Below are positions 46,448 to 53,285 of a stretch of 64,000 nt of DNA, in pieces. Numbering within the stretch: the first letter of the stretch is position 1; every line of letters starts with the position of its first letter. Both the position numbers and the translations under genes were made by a program. The notes under the pieces are model-generated. The model did not search any database, was not told the DNA's origin, and worked only from the letters and a program-made list of their open reading frames with translations. The stretch comes from Acinetobacter apis (GTDB taxonomy: Bacteria; Pseudomonadota; Gammaproteobacteria; Pseudomonadales; Moraxellaceae). The DNA lies in contig NZ_FZLN01000001.1 in assembly GCF_900197575.1 (NCBI RefSeq), positions 1,116,001-1,180,000 on the forward strand. The letters are read 5' to 3'.

Positions 46448-47293
46448 ATGCAAGCAATTTTACGTGTTCCATCCCCTGCAAAACTGAATCTTTTTTTGCA
46501 TATTACCGGCCGCCGAGCAGACGGTTATCATGAATTACAAACGATTTTTCAGCTTATCGATCTTTATGATTGGCTTTCATTTCATGAAACATCTTCTCAA
46601 GAGATTCAAATCCATGGTCTAAGCCAAGTCGATGTGCAAGATAATTTAATTTATAAAGCTGCAATGCTCTTAAAGCCATATGCAACGCGTCAGTATGGTG
46701 TTCAAATTCAGTTAGAAAAAAACATTCCAATGGGGGCAGGACTCGGTGGCGGTTCATCTAACGCAGCAACCACCCTGCTTATTTTAAATCAATTATGGCA
46801 ATGTCATTTCAGCAATGCACAATTGGCTGAGCTTGGCATGCAATTGGGTGCAGATGTACCTGTATTTATTCATGGCACATCTGCATGGGCTGAAGGAATT
46901 GGAGAAAAGCTAACCTGCATCGACTTGCCTCAAAAACAATACATTGTCTTAAAACCTGACTGTTTTATCAGCACTCAAACGCTTTTTGCAGAAAAATCAT
47001 TGACAAGAGACGCCAAGCCCTCTAAATTTTGCGCCTATCAACAAACACCATCTACTTTTGAAAATTGTTTTGAGCCTATCGCAAAAAAACTTTATCCAGA
47101 AGTAAATGAAGCTTGGCACTATCTAAATACCTTTGGACGTGCACAGCTTACAGGAACAGGTGCTTGTGTTTTTGTTGAGGTAAATAAGCAAATGGACACT
47201 GACTTCATTTTAAAACATGCGCCATGTCAATCGTATATGGTATCAAGTTTAAAAGAGTCTCCTGTACATGCAGCAAGTTTGCCCGTGTTATAG
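46448..47293 (+). CDS. ispE: 4-diphosphocytidyl-2-C-methyl-D-erythritol kinase
   Basis: A 281-residue GHMP kinase of the MEP isoprenoid pathway. It has PSPAKLNLFLHITGRRADGYHEL at the N-terminus, the ATP loop NIPMGAGLGGGSSNAATTLL, DVPVFIHGTSAWAEGIGE and the C-terminal AQLTGTGACVFVE motif. It is third in the TPR-lolB-ispE operon. Its TAG stop codon (47291-47293) shares its last two bases with the first two of tRNA-Gln copy 1. Confidence 0.95.
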   Translation: MQAILRVPSPAKLNLFLHITGRRADGYHELQTIFQLIDLYDWLSFHETSSQEIQIHGLSQVDVQDNLIYKAAMLLKPYATRQYGVQIQLEKNIPMGAGLGGGSSNAATTLLILNQLWQCHFSNAQLAELGMQLGADVPVFIHGTSAWAEGIGEKLTCIDLPQKQYIVLKPDCFISTQTLFAEKSLTRDAKPSKFCAYQQTPSTFENCFEPIAKKLYPEVNEAWHYLNTFGRAQLTGTGACVFVEVNKQMDTDFILKHAPCQSYMVSSLKESPVHAASLPVL

Positions 47294-47366
47294 GGGTATC
47301 GCCAAGTGGTAAGGCAGCGGGTTTTGATCTCGCCATCCGTTGGTTCGAATCCAGCTACCCCTGCCA
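47292..47366 (+). tRNA. tRNA-Gln (TTG), copy 1
   Basis: A 75-nt tRNA with encoded CCA. Acceptor AGGGGTA pairs with TACCCCT; anticodon stem GCGGG/CTCGC with loop TTTTGAT, anticodon TTG. It overlaps the ispE stop codon by 2 bp, so it is probably cut out of the ispE transcript. Confidence 0.96.
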
Positions 47367-47395
47367 TTAACACATCCATCTGACATTTACATACT

Positions 47396-47470
47396 AGGGG
47401 TATCGCCAAGTGGTAAGGCAGCGGGTTTTGATCTCGCCATCCGTTGGTTCGAATCCAGCTACCCCTGCCA
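47396..47470 (+). tRNA. tRNA-Gln (TTG), copy 2
   Basis: Identical over all 75 nt to copy 1, after a 29-nt spacer. Same cloverleaf and anticodon TTG. Confidence 0.96.
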
Positions 47471-47490
47471 TATGTATGTAAATAAACTTT

Positions 47491-47565
47491 AGGGGTATCG
47501 CCAAGTGGTAAGGCAGCGGGTTTTGATCTCGCCATCCGTTGGTTCGAATCCAGCTACCCCTGCCA
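47491..47565 (+). tRNA. tRNA-Gln (TTG), copy 3
   Basis: Identical over all 75 nt to copy 1, after a 20-nt spacer. Same anticodon TTG. Confidence 0.96.
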
Positions 47566-47658
47566 ATTGCTTCACCAGAAAGACAGCCTCTATGTTTTTA
47601 TTCGTTGTCAAATCTTATTGACAATTTTATGTAAAAACCTTAAAGTGCTGCACATACT

Positions 47659-47733
47659 AGGGGTATCGCCAAGTGGTAAGGCAGCGGGTTTTGATCTCGC
47701 CATCCGTTGGTTCGAATCCAGCTACCCCTGCCA
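47659..47733 (+). tRNA. tRNA-Gln (TTG), copy 4
   Basis: Identical over all 75 nt to copy 1, after a 93-nt spacer that contains no gene. Its 3' end is 36 nt upstream of the prs start codon with no terminator between them. Confidence 0.96.
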
Positions 47734-47769
47734 TATTTTACTAAACATGCCAACCGCCAAGGGTGCTTC

Positions 47770-48723
47770 ATGCCCAATCTTGTCGTTTTTAGTGGAAATG
47801 CTCATCCACAATTCGCTCAAAAAGTTGTAAGCCATTTACATGTTCCTTTAGGCTCAGCTTCTGTTACGCAATTTTCAGATGGCGAAATCGCTATTGAAAT
47901 TACTGAAAACGTGCGTGGCAAAGATGTCTTTATCGTTCAGCCGACTTGTGCGCCAACGAATGATAACCTAATGGAAATCTTAGTCATGGCCGATGCCTTG
48001 CGTCGTGCAAGTGCTGGACGTATTACAGCTGTTATTCCTTATTTTGGTTATGCACGTCAAGACAGACGTCCACGTTCTGCACGTGTTCCAATCACTGCGA
48101 AAGTTGTAGCAGATATGCTAACAACTGTCGGGATTGACCGCGTTGTCATGATTGATTTGCATGCCGACCAGATTCAAGGATTCTTTGATATTCCAGTAGA
48201 CAATATCTACGGAACCCCTGCGTTACTTGCTGACTTACGTCAACAACAACATGACAACTTAATGGTGGTTTCACCTGACGTTGGTGGTGTTGTACGTGCA
48301 CGTGCTGTGGCAAAACTTATGGGTGACATTGATCTTGCTATTATCGATAAAAGACGCCAAAAAGCCAATGTATCACAAGTGATGCATTTGATCGGGGATG
48401 TAAAAGACCGTGACTGTGTTATTGTCGATGACATGGTAGATACTGCAGGAACTTTGTGTAAAGCAGCTGACGCACTTAAGCAATTTGGTGCACGTCGCGT
48501 AGTCGCTTATGCAACTCATCCTGTATTATCAGGCAAAGCAATTGAGAATTTACGCAATTCTGTGATTGATGAGTTGGTGGTTACTGACACCATTCCACTT
48601 TCACAAGAAGCATTAGAACTTGGTAAAATTCGCCAAGTATCTGTGACAAGCATGGTGGCTGAAACAATTCGTCGTATTAATAACGAAGAATCGATCAGTG
48701 CAATGTTTGATAGTTATATTTAA
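47770..48723 (+). CDS. prs: Ribose-phosphate pyrophosphokinase
   Basis: A 317-residue PRPP synthase. Motifs are [19 protein letters not shown], the ATP loop region [27 protein letters not shown] and the PRPP-binding [15 protein letters not shown]. The start at 47770 fits the family and has AAGGGTG upstream; a longer reading would begin inside tRNA-Gln copy 4. It supplies PRPP for nucleotides, His, Trp and NAD. It is likely co-transcribed with the tRNA array. Confidence 0.96.
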   Translation: MPNLVVFSGNAHPQFAQKVVSHLHVPLGSASVTQFSDGEIAIEITENVRGKDVFIVQPTCAPTNDNLMEILVMADALRRASAGRITAVIPYFGYARQDRRPRSARVPITAKVVADMLTTVGIDRVVMIDLHADQIQGFFDIPVDNIYGTPALLADLRQQQHDNLMVVSPDVGGVVRARAVAKLMGDIDLAIIDKRRQKANVSQVMHLIGDVKDRDCVIVDDMVDTAGTLCKAADALKQFGARRVVAYATHPVLSGKAIENLRNSVIDELVVTDTIPLSQEALELGKIRQVSVTSMVAETIRRINNEESISAMFDSYI

Positions 48724-48735
48724 AAAAATTAACAG

Positions 48736-48766
48736 CCCTTATTGAATACTCAATAAGGGTTTTTCT
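48736..48766 (+). terminator. Intrinsic terminator of prs
   Basis: A 9-bp stem (CCCTTATTG 48736-48744 with CAATAAGGG 48751-48759), 6-nt loop, followed by TTTTT. Confidence 0.85.
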
Positions 48767-48791
48767 AACCAAGCTGGTCGCAAGCTTGGTT
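48767..48791 (+). promoter_or_regulatory. Hairpin in the rplY leader
   Basis: A perfect 9-bp stem (AACCAAGCT / AGCTTGGTT) with loop GGTCGCA, between the prs terminator and rplY. No T-tract follows. It could be an RNA element for L25 autoregulation or a second, weak transcription barrier. Confidence 0.35.
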
Positions 48792-48817
48792 TAACTTCAC
48801 TTAATGAGGATAATCTC

Positions 48818-49114
48818 ATGGCTAATTTTGTATTAGACGCACAAATTCGCGCTGACAATGAACAAGGGAAAGGTGCGAGCCGCCGCCTTCGCCATTCAGC
48901 TTCTTTACCAGCAATCATTTATGGTGGTGATGCAGCGCCAGTAACAATTACACTTGAATTACGTCAACTTGTAAGACTCTTACAAGAAGATGCTTTCTTT
49001 ACTGATGTAATTGAAATTAAAATTGGTGATCAAGTTGAAACTGTAAAAATTCAAGCATTACAGCGTCACCCATCAAAAGAAACACCAATGCACGCTGACT
49101 TTAAACGTGCTTAA
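48818..49114 (+). CDS. rplY: 50S ribosomal protein L25
   Basis: A 98-residue short-form L25 without the C-terminal CTC extension. It has GKGASRRLRHSASLPAIIYGG and the RHPSKETPMHADFKRA ending. L25 binds 5S rRNA. GAGGA lies upstream of the ATG. It sits between prs and pth, a common bacterial order. Confidence 0.95.
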   Translation: MANFVLDAQIRADNEQGKGASRRLRHSASLPAIIYGGDAAPVTITLELRQLVRLLQEDAFFTDVIEIKIGDQVETVKIQALQRHPSKETPMHADFKRA

Positions 49115-49136
49115 TTGGTAAAAGAGCTTAAATTTA

Positions 49137-49715
49137 GTGACTAAAATTTCGCTCATTGTCGGTTTGGGTAATCCTGGTTCACAGTATGCCCAAACCAGAC
49201 ACAACGCAGGCTTTTGGTTTGTCGAACGTTTGGCAGAACAATATGGTATTGCGTTAAAAGCCGACCATAAATACTCTGCATATACAGGTCGTGGAAAAAT
49301 ACATGGACAAGATGTCCGTTTATTATTGCCACAGACATATATGAACAAATCTGGTCAAAGTGTTGTCCCCTTCTCCAAATTTTATCAAATTCCGCCAGAA
49401 TCTATCCTCATTGCACATGATGAACTTGATTTACAACCTGGTATCATTCGCCTAAAAACAGGTGGTGGTCATGGTGGTCATAACGGTTTAAGAGATATTG
49501 TGCCGCATATTGGGGCAAATTTTCATCGACTTCGTATTGCAATTGGCCATCCAGGATCAAAAGAACTGGTATCTAATCATGTTTTAGGTAAAGCGCCTCA
49601 AAGTGAACAACGCCTTATGGATGATGCAATTCATCATGCTTTAAGTTATACCAACCTATTGGTTGAAGGCGATGTACCGCAAGCAATGAACAAAATAAAT
49701 GCATATAAACCTTAA
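49137..49715 (+). CDS. pth: Peptidyl-tRNA hydrolase
   Basis: A 192-residue enzyme that recycles peptidyl-tRNAs released prematurely from ribosomes. It has SLIVGLGNPGSQYAQTRHNAGFW (catalytic His in TRHNAG), LLLPQTYMNKSGQSV, 'AHDELDLQPGIIRLKTGGGH' (catalytic Asp) and RLRIAIGHPG. The start codon is GTG. It is 22 bp downstream of rplY. A weak AT-rich hairpin plus T6 at 49714-49746 may end transcription. Confidence 0.95.
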   Translation: MTKISLIVGLGNPGSQYAQTRHNAGFWFVERLAEQYGIALKADHKYSAYTGRGKIHGQDVRLLLPQTYMNKSGQSVVPFSKFYQIPPESILIAHDELDLQPGIIRLKTGGGHGGHNGLRDIVPHIGANFHRLRIAIGHPGSKELVSNHVLGKAPQSEQRLMDDAIHHALSYTNLLVEGDVPQAMNKINAYKP

Positions 49716-50131
49716 TCAATCACTATTTGCAATGCATTGATTTTTTATAATTTATTGTTTCGTCTGTTAAAATTTTAAATCCACTGTAAAATTGTCATTC
49801 ATGTACGGCATTATAAAAGGTTCGTATGCCCTTCTTAGCAGAATGAGTTGAGCAGGCATTCAAGCATATTAAAAAGGTCATACTTGAATTATCGCAACTG
49901 TACTCGTTTTATCACTCACTCGATTCTTAATAAAAATTATTTCGGCATCTTAGCAATCAATGAAGCTATCGCACATTGAGCAAACATCTATGGCGCGATA
50001 TAACTGTTACAGTGTTTGCTTGATTCAATGACAATCACTTTTTCATCATTTAAGCCATGTTTGGTCTATATCAATGCAAAGAATACAGTGCGTCATATTA
50101 CAACTATATTCTTGTGGGGATGAACGATATG
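49716..50131. other. Intergenic region with one inverted repeat, no gene seen
   Basis: About 416 bp between convergent pth and the DUF1289 gene. I see no convincing ORF. A weak terminator-like hairpin begins at the pth stop. An 8-bp inverted repeat (AGCAAACA 49979-49986 with TGTTTGCT 50013-50020) could be part of a small RNA, but the support is thin. Confidence 0.4.
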
Positions 50132-50617
50132 TTACTGTTCTTCGTGCATCTGAATAAGCTTTTTACCCATACTGTGTGCTCGAATCCATGCCAATTCATA
50201 ACTGGCTTGTGCCAATTTTAGTACCTTATCTTCAAATACACGCCAAAGTGGTTTCACTTGGTCAGATTGAATACCAAGCCCGCTCTCTTCTGCTAAATGA
50301 ATGTTTTTTTCACATAATTTTAAGGCATGATACAACTTACGCCCTAACGTTGCTTCAGGTAATAAGCGAATGCGTTTGCTGTCTAAAAAAGCGTGGACTT
50401 GGTTCAACTGCATATGTGGCAGCATATTGGGTAAAATATGATCGAGTTGTTCATCTAATCGCTGCCATACAGCCAACTGCTGAGATGAAGTATAATTGTT
50501 CCATCGAATGACTTCATGGTTAAAGCGTCTACAGCCGCGACAAACATGATCACCAAACACAGTGGAGCAGCGTCCTGCACAAGGCGTTAACGCGGGTATT
50601 CGATGATCTTTACTCAA
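50132..50617 (-). CDS. DUF1289 protein
   Basis: A 161-residue protein. The N-terminal DUF1289 module has four cysteines (C13, C17, C26, C29: CAGRCSTVFGDHVCRGC) followed by RRFNHEVIRWNNYTSSQQLAVWQRL, a Fe-S- or zinc-ribbon-like fold. The C-terminal about 90 residues are helical and extend beyond the usual short DUF1289 protein. Its function is unknown. It is divergent from trhO. Confidence 0.8.
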   Translation of the reverse strand: MSKDHRIPALTPCAGRCSTVFGDHVCRGCRRFNHEVIRWNNYTSSQQLAVWQRLDEQLDHILPNMLPHMQLNQVHAFLDSKRIRLLPEATLGRKLYHALKLCEKNIHLAEESGLGIQSDQVKPLWRVFEDKVLKLAQASYELAWIRAHSMGKKLIQMHEEQ

Positions 50618-50739
50618 CTGAGTCTCCTTAAAATGACTAATAATCCATATTTTTTGTATGGTTTTCTCGCATGTTTAAAACTTTCACGGTAAAATATGCG
50701 CTTTAAAATTTCATCTTCATTATACGATTGGAGTTCGCT

Positions 50740-51672
50740 ATGAACGCTACTGTAGAACAGCTTGCACCTGTAGAACAGCAAGCGACCACACCTTGGGTTG
50801 TTGCCGCATTATATCAATTTAAAGAAGTCAAAGATCCTGCCCAATTACAGCAAAATCTTCTTGATATAGTAAAAACGATCAACCTGTGTGGAACTCTTAT
50901 TGTAGCAAAAGAAGGAATCAATGGCACAATAGCAGGCGACCAACATGCCATTCAAGTTATGCATCAATTTTTACTTGATGCAGGTTTTAATGACATGGAG
51001 TATAAAGAATCACATAGCTCTGACAAGCCATTTCGAAAAATGAAAATTAAGCTCAAAAAAGAAATCGTGACTTTGGGTGTCGATGTAAAACCACGTAATT
51101 TGGTCGGTCATTATCTTGATCCTAAAGCATGGAATGATCTTATTTCACGTGATGATGTGATTATTGTCGATACACGTAATGACTACGAATATAAAGCTGG
51201 AACATTTAAAAATGCTGTAGACCCAAAAACTGAAAGCTTTCGTGAATTTCCTGATTATGTCAAAAAACAATTGGCTGAGCATAAAAATAAAAAAATTGCG
51301 ATGTTTTGTACTGGCGGTATTCGATGTGAAAAATCAACATCATTACTTCTACAAGAAGGCTTCGAAGAGGTTTATCATTTAAAAGGTGGCATTTTAAAAT
51401 ATTTAGAAGAAACGCCTGCTGAAGAAAGCTTATGGGAAGGTGAATGCTTTGTATTTGATGGTCGAACTGCTGTAACCCATGCTATGCAAGAAGGTGAAAA
51501 TGTAAAATGTCATGCATGTGGTTGGCCGCTAACACCAGAAGAGGTGGCATTACCAACATATGAGTTGGGTGTCTCTTGCCTTTATTGTATTGAAAAGACC
51601 TCAGAACAACAAAAAAATAATTTTCGCATGCGCCAATCTCAAATTGTAGCGGCAAAGCGCAAACGCTTATAA
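50740..51672 (+). CDS. trhO: tRNA uridine(34) hydroxylase TrhO (rhodanese-like)
   Basis: A 310-residue UPF0176 protein. An N-terminal acylphosphatase-like domain (GTLIVAKEGINGTIAGD) is followed by a rhodanese domain with catalytic Cys in MFCTGGIRCEKST. A C-terminal cysteine-rich domain carries CHACGWPL and CLYC pairs. TrhO hydroxylates U34 of tRNAs in an oxygen-dependent route to 5-methoxyuridine-type modifications. The start at ATG 50740 has a GGAG site; the in-frame TTG at 50728 is not used. It is monocistronic with a terminator. Confidence 0.92.
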   Translation: MNATVEQLAPVEQQATTPWVVAALYQFKEVKDPAQLQQNLLDIVKTINLCGTLIVAKEGINGTIAGDQHAIQVMHQFLLDAGFNDMEYKESHSSDKPFRKMKIKLKKEIVTLGVDVKPRNLVGHYLDPKAWNDLISRDDVIIVDTRNDYEYKAGTFKNAVDPKTESFREFPDYVKKQLAEHKNKKIAMFCTGGIRCEKSTSLLLQEGFEEVYHLKGGILKYLEETPAEESLWEGECFVFDGRTAVTHAMQEGENVKCHACGWPLTPEEVALPTYELGVSCLYCIEKTSEQQKNNFRMRQSQIVAAKRKRL

Positions 51673-51686
51673 AGTTTGATTTTTAC

Positions 51687-51718
51687 AAAAAACTGCATCC
51701 TATGGTGCAGTTTTTTTG
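51687..51718 (+). terminator. Intrinsic terminator of trhO
   Basis: Stem AACTGCA/TGCAGTT extended by a G-T and two G-C pairs, followed by a T7 run ending at 51717. Confidence 0.85.
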
Positions 51719-51828
51719 TTACATACTGAGTAAAACAACCTTAAATTTCAAAATAAATCTAGATTAAATAACACTTTATCACAATAAAACACATAGTAAT
51801 ACTTTTAAGACATTTTATGTTGTATTTT

Positions 51829-51855
51829 TAGTCATATTTTAATAAAATGTGACTA
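51829..51855. promoter_or_regulatory. Inverted repeat upstream of the fimbrial operon
   Basis: Twelve-bp arms (51829-51840 and 51844-51855) with one mismatch and a 3-bp centre, about 55 bp upstream of the major fimbrial gene. A candidate operator or promoter-overlapping hairpin. Confidence 0.4.
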
Positions 51856-51907
51856 CTTTAACACTTCTGTGTAAGTCCCCAATCTAAACACCCGAAAGGT
51901 AACAAAG

Positions 51908-52435
51908 ATGAAAAAAATACTACTCGCATCTCTGACATCTGTGACTGCAATAAGTGCCACCCATGCAGCTGATGGAATCATCACAATCAATGGTTTGGTT
52001 ACAGACAAAACATGTAATATTGTCACAGCTGCTGGTAAGAACTTTACCGTCACTTTACCAACTGTTTCAAAACAAACTCTTGCAAATGCAGGAGATGTTG
52101 CAGGCCGTACGCCATTTACAATTAACCTTGAAAGATGTTCTGATGGTAAGGTTGCAACTTACTTTGAACCTGGTGTGAATGTAGATTTTAATACTGGACG
52201 TTTAAATAATGTGTCTGGTACAGCAACGAATGTACAAGTACAACTTTTAAATAATAACAATGCATTTATTCCAATTCTTGCAAGAGGCACAGCAAATGCA
52301 CAAGCCAACTCGCAATGGGTTGATGTAACAGCTGGAAAAGCAGATTTAAGTTATTTCACTGAATATTATGCAACAGGTGCAACAACTGCAGGTACTGTAT
52401 CCACTTCAGTTCAATACACCATTATCTACCAATAA
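51908..52435 (+). CDS. Major fimbrial subunit (type 1/FimA-like pilin)
   Basis: A 175-residue pilin with a signal peptide (KKILLASLTSVTAISATHAA). The mature part begins 'DGIITINGLVTDKTCNIVTA', the N-terminal donor strand typical of chaperone-usher subunits. It holds two cysteines for the Ig-fold disulphide (in KTCNI and LERCSDG) and ends in VQYTIIYQ, the penultimate-aromatic C-terminus recognised by the chaperone. It is first in a four-gene operon. An AAAGG site lies before the ATG. Confidence 0.88.
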   Translation: MKKILLASLTSVTAISATHAADGIITINGLVTDKTCNIVTAAGKNFTVTLPTVSKQTLANAGDVAGRTPFTINLERCSDGKVATYFEPGVNVDFNTGRLNNVSGTATNVQVQLLNNNNAFIPILARGTANAQANSQWVDVTAGKADLSYFTEYYATGATTAGTVSTSVQYTIIYQ

Positions 52436-52496
52436 TAAATTTGGGATAAATGCTTTTCATTTATCCCTCTCTAACTACTGTGTAGGGGGCATTGCA

Positions 52497-53225
52497 ATGC
52501 GTAAATTTAACTCATTTTTAAAGTTGCTTGTGACTGGGATCTGTCTTATTCCCCCAATGAGTCATGCAGAAATTGTATTACATGGCACACGTGTCATTTA
52601 TCCATCTGATGCTCGAGAAGTCACCTTACAAATTAGTAATGACGGTACACGACCTGCCCTCGTCCAAGCATGGGTTGATGATGGAAATCCAGAAAGTACC
52701 CCAGACCAAGTAAAACTACCGTTTATGATTACTCCACCAATTACTCGAGTAGATCCAACCAAAGGGCAAACTTTACGTATTTCAACCTTACCAAGTATAC
52801 AAAAAGTAAAGCAAAACCAAGAAACGATGTATTGGTTAAATGTACTTGATATTCCACCAAAAACACATAAAGAAAAAAATGAAACACCTGAAAATGCATT
52901 ACAACTTGCTATTCGCTCACGTGTAAAACTCATTTACCGTCCATCAGCATTACAAGAACAAGCTGTCCATGCGCCTAAAAAGCTTGAATGGACAAAACAA
53001 GGTGCATTATTACACGTAAAAAATCCAACTCCATTTTATATCACCATTACCTCTGTTTTTACGGAGAAATTACGTCAAAAAACCGATATTACCCCAAAAG
53101 GTCTGATGTTAGAGCCTTTTTCACAACAAGATATTCCTGTAACACCAAGTGATACACGTCAATTTAGTTTTATTACAATTAATGATTATGGCGGTCGTGT
53201 CGAACATCCAATAACGCTCAAATAA
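52497..53225 (+). CDS. Periplasmic fimbrial chaperone (PapD family)
   Basis: A 242-residue chaperone with a signal peptide ending near MSHA-EI. It has the PapD features: EIVLHGTRVIYPSDAREVTLQISN, the conserved Arg/Lys anchor region, TMYWLNVLDIPPKT, and AIRSRVKLIYRPSAL. It completes pilin folding by donor-strand complementation. The start at 52497 has GGGGG upstream; the longer reading overlaps the pilin gene and is not real. Confidence 0.9.
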   Translation: MRKFNSFLKLLVTGICLIPPMSHAEIVLHGTRVIYPSDAREVTLQISNDGTRPALVQAWVDDGNPESTPDQVKLPFMITPPITRVDPTKGQTLRISTLPSIQKVKQNQETMYWLNVLDIPPKTHKEKNETPENALQLAIRSRVKLIYRPSALQEQAVHAPKKLEWTKQGALLHVKNPTPFYITITSVFTEKLRQKTDITPKGLMLEPFSQQDIPVTPSDTRQFSFITINDYGGRVEHPITLK

Positions 53226-53285
53226 CGCTTACTTTTAGAATTCAACTTCAATTTTCAAGCTCATCATGTATGAGAAGAGTGAGTC

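Noticed and set aside
47227..47535. A 102-residue minus-strand ORF with repeated [17 protein letters not shown] segments
   Set aside because: It is the antisense translation of the tRNA-Gln copies, a well-known false ORF. The apparent protein repeat is just the tRNA repeat.
47292..47733. Regularly spaced identical repeats resembling a CRISPR array
   Set aside because: The repeats are 75-nt tRNA-Gln genes with a full cloverleaf and CCA; spacers vary from 20 to 93 nt and no cas genes are present.
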